Assembly (NCBI RefSeq): GCF_001183605.1
Contig: NZ_LFXJ01000005.1
Span: 1,054,001 to 1,118,000 of the forward strand
DNA length: 64,000 nucleotides
Direction: 5' to 3'
Source: Lysinibacillus xylanilyticus
Lineage (GTDB): Bacteria > Bacillota > Bacilli > Bacillales_A > Planococcaceae
The translations under genes were made by a program, and so were the position numbers. Positions within the stretch are counted from its first letter, which is position 1. Each line of letters starts with the position of its first letter. The notes beneath the pieces are model-generated. The model made no database searches. It was not told the origin of the DNA and saw nothing but the letters and a program-made list of their open reading frames with translations. Of this stretch, positions 59,139 to 64,000 are shown in pieces.

Positions 59139-59825
59139 ATGTTAAAGAAAGTATGTACTTGTCTAATGATGGGGGCTATTGCACTAACCTCCGCAGCCTG
59201 TGTAGATAATAGGACTGGAAAAACTTCGAATACAGTCACACAAAATACAGCACATGAAAAAAAATCGGAAGATATTTATAAATCTATTTTTAAAAATAGT
59301 TTATTTTTTGGAGATTCAATTACAGAAGGAATTAATTACCAAGATTTAATCGATGATACAAATGTTATCGCTGAAGCAGGTAAAGTTACAGTTATAGCCA
59401 TAGAAGAAGATGTTGACAAAGTAGTAGAAAGCAAGCCTGAACACATTTTTATGAGTTTTGGTATAAATGATTTACTGATGCCAATGGATCTTGAAGGTAA
59501 CCCTATCGATAATCCTGTGAGGTATTCAATAGATAATTATTCCAAACTAATACAAAAAGTAAAAGAAAACCTTCCAAATGTAAATATACACATTTTATCT
59601 GTAACACCTGTTACAGATAAAGCATTGCAAGAGTTTCCACAATATAAACACATTGATGAATATAATGAGAAACTCAAAGAATTAGCAAAAGCTGAAAAAG
59701 CAGAATACATCGATTTATATCCAATTTTTGATAAAGATTTAGATTTACATGATGAAGATGGAGTACACTTTAAAGCTAATTATTATACGCAGCTACTCGA
59801 CCTTTTAAAACTTTCTGTTAAGTAA
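59139..59825 (+). CDS. SGNH/GDSL-hydrolase lipoprotein 2
   Basis: This 228-residue lipoprotein (lipobox SAAC, Cys about 21) has complete SGNH blocks: FFGDSITEG, the canonical GIND and DEDGVHF. It is paralogous to the protein at 58144 and likely an extracytoplasmic O-acetyl transferase or esterase. It lies 82 bases before the MBOAT gene; only a weak hairpin (AGTTCC-N6-GGAACT) lies between, so co-transcription is likely. A GAGAGGAAGG site precedes the ATG. Confidence 0.9.
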   Translation: MLKKVCTCLMMGAIALTSAACVDNRTGKTSNTVTQNTAHEKKSEDIYKSIFKNSLFFGDSITEGINYQDLIDDTNVIAEAGKVTVIAIEEDVDKVVESKPEHIFMSFGINDLLMPMDLEGNPIDNPVRYSIDNYSKLIQKVKENLPNVNIHILSVTPVTDKALQEFPQYKHIDEYNEKLKELAKAEKAEYIDLYPIFDKDLDLHDEDGVHFKANYYTQLLDLLKLSVK

Positions 59826-59907
59826 TATCCATATCAAAAAATTTTTAGTTCCAATAGAGGAACTGTGATTTTTTTAAAAAGTTTAATTATTTAAGAGGTG
59901 AAGAATC

Positions 59908-61314
59908 TTGGTATTCAGTAGTTTAATTTTTGTTTTTGTATTTTTACCGTTAGCAATTCTTTTATACTATATATCTCCTAAGATTCTTCGGAACTTTGTA
60001 TTATTTGTAGTCAGTCTAATTTTTTATGCATGGGGTGAGCCAGTATATATAGTAATTATGATATTCTCTACCCTATTTGACTATGTGAATGGAGTACTTA
60101 TAGACAAATATAGAAGTCACAAGAGTATTACAAAAACTATATTCATTAATTCAATCATAATAAATTTAGGAATACTTGGATTCTTCAAATATTATGGTTT
60201 CGTAGTGGACAACATTAATACCATTTTTAACTTAAATATTCACGTTGAGACTCTTCCCCTTCCAATTGGAATCTCTTTCTATACATTTCAAACCATGTCT
60301 TATGTGATAGACGTATATTTAGGTAAAGTACCTGCACAAAGAAATATTATTTCTTTCGGTACTTATGTAACGATGTTCCCTCAACTTGTCGCTGGACCTA
60401 TTGTAAAATACAGCGATATTGATAAACAATTACAAGATAGAAAAGTAACTTTAGATCGTTTTGGCGAAGGAATGGAACTATTTATTAGAGGACTTGCACT
60501 AAAAGTACTTTTAGCTAATAATATAGGACTTCTTTGGACAAGTGTTAAAACAACTTCTATGTCAGAACTTACTATTCTAACAGCATGGCTTGGAATTATT
60601 GCTTTTGCCTTCCAAATTTATTTTGATTTTAGAGGTTACTCAGCTATGGCTCAAGGTTTAGGGAAAATGTTTGGTTTTGATTTTCCGGAAAATTTCAACT
60701 ATCCCTATATATCCAAAAGTGTAACTGAGTTTTGGCGTAGATGGCACATTTCATTGGGCTCTTGGTTTAGAGAGTATGTATACATTCCTCTTGGGGGAAA
60801 TCGGGCAGGATTACTCAAACAACTTAGAAATTTGTTTATAGTTTGGTTCTTAACAGGATTATGGCATGGAGCTAGCTGGAATTTTGTTGTTTGGGGACTG
60901 TATTTTGGATTATTTGTAACTCTAGAAAAGCTATTTCTTTTAAAATGGCTTAATAATAGAATGCGGGTTATTGCACATGTGTACACACTTATTATTGTAT
61001 TAATTGGATGGGTGTTTTTTGAATTTGATAACCTATCAGTAGCAATTAGTTACATTGGAATAATGTTTGGCTTTAATCAATCTGCCTTCTTGGATAATAA
61101 TACACTCTATTATCTAACAACTAATTTTATGCTATTTTGCATCTTAGCAATTTGTTCAACACCATTCCCCCAAAAAGCACTTATATATATAAGAGAAAAG
61201 TTAAAATTGCCTGGTGCTATTTGTATTCCAATCTTTTATGTAATACTAGTAGTTCTTTCAACTGCATATTTAGTAAACGACACTTATAATCCATTCCTAT
61301 ATTTTAGATTTTAA
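59908..61314 (+). CDS. MBOAT-family O-acyltransferase (AlgI/DltB-like)
   Basis: This 468-residue protein has about eleven helices and the MBOAT core: LPLPIGISFYTFQTMSYVID, FPQLVAGPIVKY, EFWRRWHISLGSWFREYVYIPLGGN and the catalytic-His helix LTGLWHGASWNF. AlgI-type MBOATs pass acyl groups across the membrane to extracytoplasmic acceptors. It starts at TTG behind AAGAGGTG. Neighbours (SGNH, DHHW and DUF4358 proteins) match other Firmicute and Gram-negative polysaccharide O-acetylation sets. Confidence 0.94.
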   Translation: MVFSSLIFVFVFLPLAILLYYISPKILRNFVLFVVSLIFYAWGEPVYIVIMIFSTLFDYVNGVLIDKYRSHKSITKTIFINSIIINLGILGFFKYYGFVVDNINTIFNLNIHVETLPLPIGISFYTFQTMSYVIDVYLGKVPAQRNIISFGTYVTMFPQLVAGPIVKYSDIDKQLQDRKVTLDRFGEGMELFIRGLALKVLLANNIGLLWTSVKTTSMSELTILTAWLGIIAFAFQIYFDFRGYSAMAQGLGKMFGFDFPENFNYPYISKSVTEFWRRWHISLGSWFREYVYIPLGGNRAGLLKQLRNLFIVWFLTGLWHGASWNFVVWGLYFGLFVTLEKLFLLKWLNNRMRVIAHVYTLIIVLIGWVFFEFDNLSVAISYIGIMFGFNQSAFLDNNTLYYLTTNFMLFCILAICSTPFPQKALIYIREKLKLPGAICIPIFYVILVVLSTAYLVNDTYNPFLYFRF

Positions 61315-61364
61315 TTTTATCTATAGAACATAGATATCATATTTAGTTGAAAGTGGTGAGTTGC

Positions 61365-62504
61365 TTGAATCAGTATGAAAAAATATACAAACGTACATTG
61401 GCATGTATGTTGTCTCTGTTTATAGGTGGAATGTTCAGTATTAATATATTAACTTCAAACAAATTATTTTCAGATTCAGAGAATAGAAACTTAGAACAGT
61501 TACCAAAGTTCTCTATTCAAAATCTTTTAGAAAAACAATACACTCCTAGCTATGAAAAATATATTTCTGACCAGTTTGCATTTAGAGATTTTTGGATTAG
61601 TATGAAATCTGATATAGATCGAACAATAGGGAAAAAGGAAAATAACGGAGTGTATATAGGTAAGAGTGGTTTTTTACTTCAAAAATTTAATAAACCTGAA
61701 GATCAAGATGTAAAAAGTAAAATTGAAGCAATAAATGTTTTTCATCTTGCAAATCCAAATGTGCAACAGCACATAATGTTGGTCCCTACGGCAATTAGTA
61801 TTTTAGAAAATAAACTCCCTAATTATGTTTCTCAAGTTAATGAGGTTACATATATTGATAAAGTAAAGAAATCCTTGAATAAGGAAATCAATTTTATTGA
61901 TGTATATCCTATATTGAGTTCAAAAAAGAATGAATATATATATTATAAAACTGATCATCATTGGACTACTAAAGGTGCATATTACGCTTACCTAGAGTTG
62001 AGTAAAAATATGAAATTTACTCCTAACCCAATAGAGTCATTCAACATAAAAAATATTACTAATAGTTTTTATGGTTCACTATATTCAAAAGCAGGTTTTA
62101 GACATATAGATCCTGATAGCATTGAAATATACGAGCCTATGGAAGCTATCAAATACAAAGTGGAATATGTCGATGAAGATAAAACCTCTAGATCTCTTTA
62201 TGAGATGAATAACATCAAGAAAAAAGATAAGTATACTGTCTTTTTCAACGGAAATCATCCATTAGTGAAGATAACAACTGAAAATACGAATGGAAAAAAA
62301 TTATTAGTTGTAAAAGATTCTTATGCAAATGCCTTACTTCCCTTTTTACTATCACATTTTAGTGAAATTCATATAATTGATCTTAGATACTATAACGATA
62401 ACCTAAATATGTTTATACAAAAAAACAAAATCGATCAAATGCTACTGCTTTACAATGCAAATACTTTCTTTGAGGATTCATCTATAACTGATTTATCCGA
62501 ATAA
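61365..62504 (+). CDS. DHHW-family (AlgJ/AlgX-like) protein
   Basis: This protein of about 379 residues has an N-terminal membrane anchor (about 10-30) and an SGNH-like extracytoplasmic domain with the hallmark DHHWTTKGAYYAY and a late LVVKDSYANALLPFL motif bearing the nucleophilic Ser. DHHW/AlgJ-type proteins transfer acetyl from the MBOAT partner to polymer. The TTG at 61365 has AAGTGGTGA upstream; an earlier TTG at 61347 is also in frame. It lies about 50 bases after the MBOAT gene. Confidence 0.88.
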   Translation: MNQYEKIYKRTLACMLSLFIGGMFSINILTSNKLFSDSENRNLEQLPKFSIQNLLEKQYTPSYEKYISDQFAFRDFWISMKSDIDRTIGKKENNGVYIGKSGFLLQKFNKPEDQDVKSKIEAINVFHLANPNVQQHIMLVPTAISILENKLPNYVSQVNEVTYIDKVKKSLNKEINFIDVYPILSSKKNEYIYYKTDHHWTTKGAYYAYLELSKNMKFTPNPIESFNIKNITNSFYGSLYSKAGFRHIDPDSIEIYEPMEAIKYKVEYVDEDKTSRSLYEMNNIKKKDKYTVFFNGNHPLVKITTENTNGKKLLVVKDSYANALLPFLLSHFSEIHIIDLRYYNDNLNMFIQKNKIDQMLLLYNANTFFEDSSITDLSE

Positions 62505-62525
62505 ACGACAAGGAGAATTAAACCT

Positions 62526-63023
62526 ATGAGAAATATAATAAAATCTTTTAATACAAAATCTGTTATTACGATTTTTGTTTGTACTATTACTCTAGTAGTT
62601 TTAAGTGGTTGTTCTGGAAAACAAGAAACACCTAGTAATCCTTCCGCATTAGAAATAGGAGAACAGATTAGACACATTACTAACTTAGAAGACATGAAAG
62701 AAGGAGATAATAAAAAACTTCAAAAGTTATATAACATAAACGCTGATGAAGTTGAAAGTTATGTTCTTTATACTGCCCCTACAAACATTAAAGCTGATGA
62801 AATTGCTGTTATTAAAGTGAAAGATATGAAAAATATAAACAACATGAAAGAGAAAATTTCAAATAGAATCGAAAAAAGATCAATAAGCTTTAAAGACTAT
62901 TTACCAGAAGAATATTTCTTAATAGAAAAACATGTCTTGAAAACAAAAGATAGCTATATTCTCTTAGCTATATCAAAAGACTCTGATCAAATAGAAAAAA
63001 CATTTGATAAAGCCCTTAAATAA
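62526..63023 (+). CDS. DUF4358-family lipoprotein
   Basis: This 165-residue lipoprotein (lipobox LSGC) has the DUF4358 pattern LQKLYNINADEVESYVLYTAPTNIKADEIAVIKV and a Lys-rich C-terminal half. DUF4358 proteins commonly sit beside MBOAT and DHHW genes in Firmicutes but have no known activity. It starts 21 bases after the DHHW gene with an AAGGAGAA site and completes the operon. An IS1182 relic begins 10 bases after the stop. Confidence 0.85.
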   Translation: MRNIIKSFNTKSVITIFVCTITLVVLSGCSGKQETPSNPSALEIGEQIRHITNLEDMKEGDNKKLQKLYNINADEVESYVLYTAPTNIKADEIAVIKVKDMKNINNMKEKISNRIEKRSISFKDYLPEEYFLIEKHVLKTKDSYILLAISKDSDQIEKTFDKALK

Positions 63024-63032
63024 AATTGACTA

Positions 63033-63246
63033 TGGGGCTGGGACATAACTGGCTTCAAATTCGGATTTCTCTATTTTTTATGTTGTCTCCAACTAGCTCT
63101 TAGCTAATGGCTGTGAATTCACAGCCATTAATGCGAGGCCCATCTCGTTTTCAACCTTCGATTTTCCTCTTACAGAAAATCGAGTGAAACTCAAATTAGC
63201 CTTCAAGAATCCAAAAACTGGTTCCAGATCATTTTTGCGTTGACGA
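63033..63246 (-). mobile_element. IS1182-family transposase relic
   Basis: Read on the minus strand the segment encodes RQRKNDLEPVFGFLKANLSF and then KVENEMGLALMAVN, the conserved C-terminus of IS1182 transposases. It ends in GCCAGTTATGTCCCAGCCCC, a plausible terminal repeat. About 70 codons remain; the rest of the element is absent. Confidence 0.85.
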
Positions 63247-63257
63247 TAAATAAGTCT

Positions 63258-63899
63258 TTAGTTTTGTCCCCATTTATTTTCGAAAATAAGATGTTCTAAA
63301 GAACGTCTTTTTTCCCAATTAGCTAACTCTAAAATGGGCTTTTCTGGGTAATTTTCAGTATAACCGATTGATATAAGAGCAATGGGATCGATGTGTGGTG
63401 GTATTTCTAAAATGTCTCTAATATCATTCTTTTTATAAAAACTTACCCACCCCATTCCAAGTCCTTCAGCACAAGCTGCTAACCACATATTTTGAATAGC
63501 ACAGGCTGTTGATAATATATCTGTTTCAGGAATTGAATTTCGTCCTAATACATGGGAACCTCCTCTTGTAGGGTCACATGTAACACAAATAGTTATAGGA
63601 GCTTCTTTTAAACCCTCAATTTTTAAATCAAGGAATTTCATTTTTTTCTCCCCATCATAATGAACAGCTAATGCTCGGCTTTCTTTTTCTGCTGCCCAAG
63701 CCAATTTTTCTTTAATTTCGTCAGTGGAAATCAAAATAAAGTTCCAAGGTTGCATAAATCCTACTGAAGGTGCATGATGAGCTGCATTTAATATTCTATG
63801 TATAATGTTTTCAGGGATAGGAGTTGATAAAAAACTTCGAATATCTCTCCTATTATAAATAACTTTATAAATAGACTCTCTTTCTTCATTAGAAAACAT
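63258..63899 (-). CDS. bluB: 5,6-dimethylbenzimidazole synthase (BluB-like nitroreductase fold)
   Basis: This 213-residue flavoprotein shows BluB traits: YNRRDIRSF near the start, HHAPSVGFMQPWNFI, and a C-terminus ending LIFENKWGQN. BluB uses O2 and FMN to make 5,6-dimethylbenzimidazole, the lower ligand of vitamin B12. A generic nitroreductase is the alternative, but the HAPSVGxMQPW segment favours BluB. No other cobalamin genes are in the window. It is intact although its stop lies about 12 bases from the IS1182 relic. Confidence 0.82.
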   Translation of the reverse strand: MFSNEERESIYKVIYNRRDIRSFLSTPIPENIIHRILNAAHHAPSVGFMQPWNFILISTDEIKEKLAWAAEKESRALAVHYDGEKKMKFLDLKIEGLKEAPITICVTCDPTRGGSHVLGRNSIPETDILSTACAIQNMWLAACAEGLGMGWVSFYKKNDIRDILEIPPHIDPIALISIGYTENYPEKPILELANWEKRRSLEHLIFENKWGQN

Positions 63900-64000
63900 A
63901 AATTTATCCCCTTTTCTTTACAAAAATGTTTATTTTAATATTAACTAATTTTTCATTATTCTGCCACGCAAGTTGAAGTAAAAATGCACCAAAAAACGTG

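Noticed and set aside
63246-63275. Possibility that the IS1182 element inserted into the 3' end of bluB and supplied its last codons
   Set aside because: The C-terminal KWGQN is what BluB proteins normally end with, so the gene is complete and the relic lies outside it.

Overview
The window looks like chromosome from a low-GC, endospore-forming Bacillaceae bacterium, most likely Lysinibacillus or a close relative. This is inferred from the AT-rich sequence, strong GGAGG-type ribosome binding sites, frequent TTG/GTG starts, a gerA-type germination operon, S-box and THI-box riboswitches, and the yneR-plsY / parE-parC neighbourhood known from Bacillus. No rRNA, tRNA or CRISPR array was seen.

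Layout. 1-3 kb: an acyl-metabolism operon (alpha/beta hydrolase cut by the window edge, FabG-like reductase, acyl-CoA ligase). 3-10 kb: a P-loop protein, a chemoreceptor, a YhdT-PanF pantothenate symporter pair, a 21-bp minisatellite between twin terminators, a TauE/SafE exporter divergent from a TrmB regulator, and a GIY-YIG-like protein. 10.5-11.8 kb: SAM riboswitch and metA. 11.8-19.3 kb (minus strand): a germinant-receptor operon gerA-gerC-gerD-gerB-gerB. Both GerB permeases carry Asn/Ser/Gln-rich tails, one about 510 residues long, and a deletion scar lies between them. 19.6-25.6 kb: yneR, plsY, parE, parC. 25.8-28 kb: MFS pump with a TetR regulator and its operator. 28-32.2 kb: TPP riboswitch and a thiamine/pyrimidine uptake operon with a TatD-like hydrolase. 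32.4-39.4 kb: MocR/EamA divergent pair, MBL hydrolase, GNAT, an acyltransferase flanked by 75-bp direct repeats, TetR and a YvaD-like protein. 39.5-44 kb: two tandem DUF485/ActP-type symporter pairs. 44.4-45 kb: a Sco1-type lipoprotein.

45.7-57.3 kb is largely a gene graveyard: a decayed ABC transporter, IS3, RidA, sodium-symporter, CD-NTase and tyrosine-recombinase relics, a possible group II intron relic, and a broken FadR-like regulator. An intact accD-accA pair and a few intact accessory genes sit among them. 58-63 kb holds the most interesting intact system: two SGNH-hydrolase lipoproteins, an MBOAT O-acyltransferase, a DHHW (AlgJ/X-like) protein and a DUF4358 lipoprotein. This is an apparent extracytoplasmic O-acetylation machine with no polysaccharide synthase beside it. 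Its two SGNH genes have matching promoters: tandem TTATCT-like hexamers at 11-bp period, the same distance from a TATATT -10 box. The window ends with an IS1182 relic and bluB.

All functions come from reading motifs in the sequence. No database search was run.
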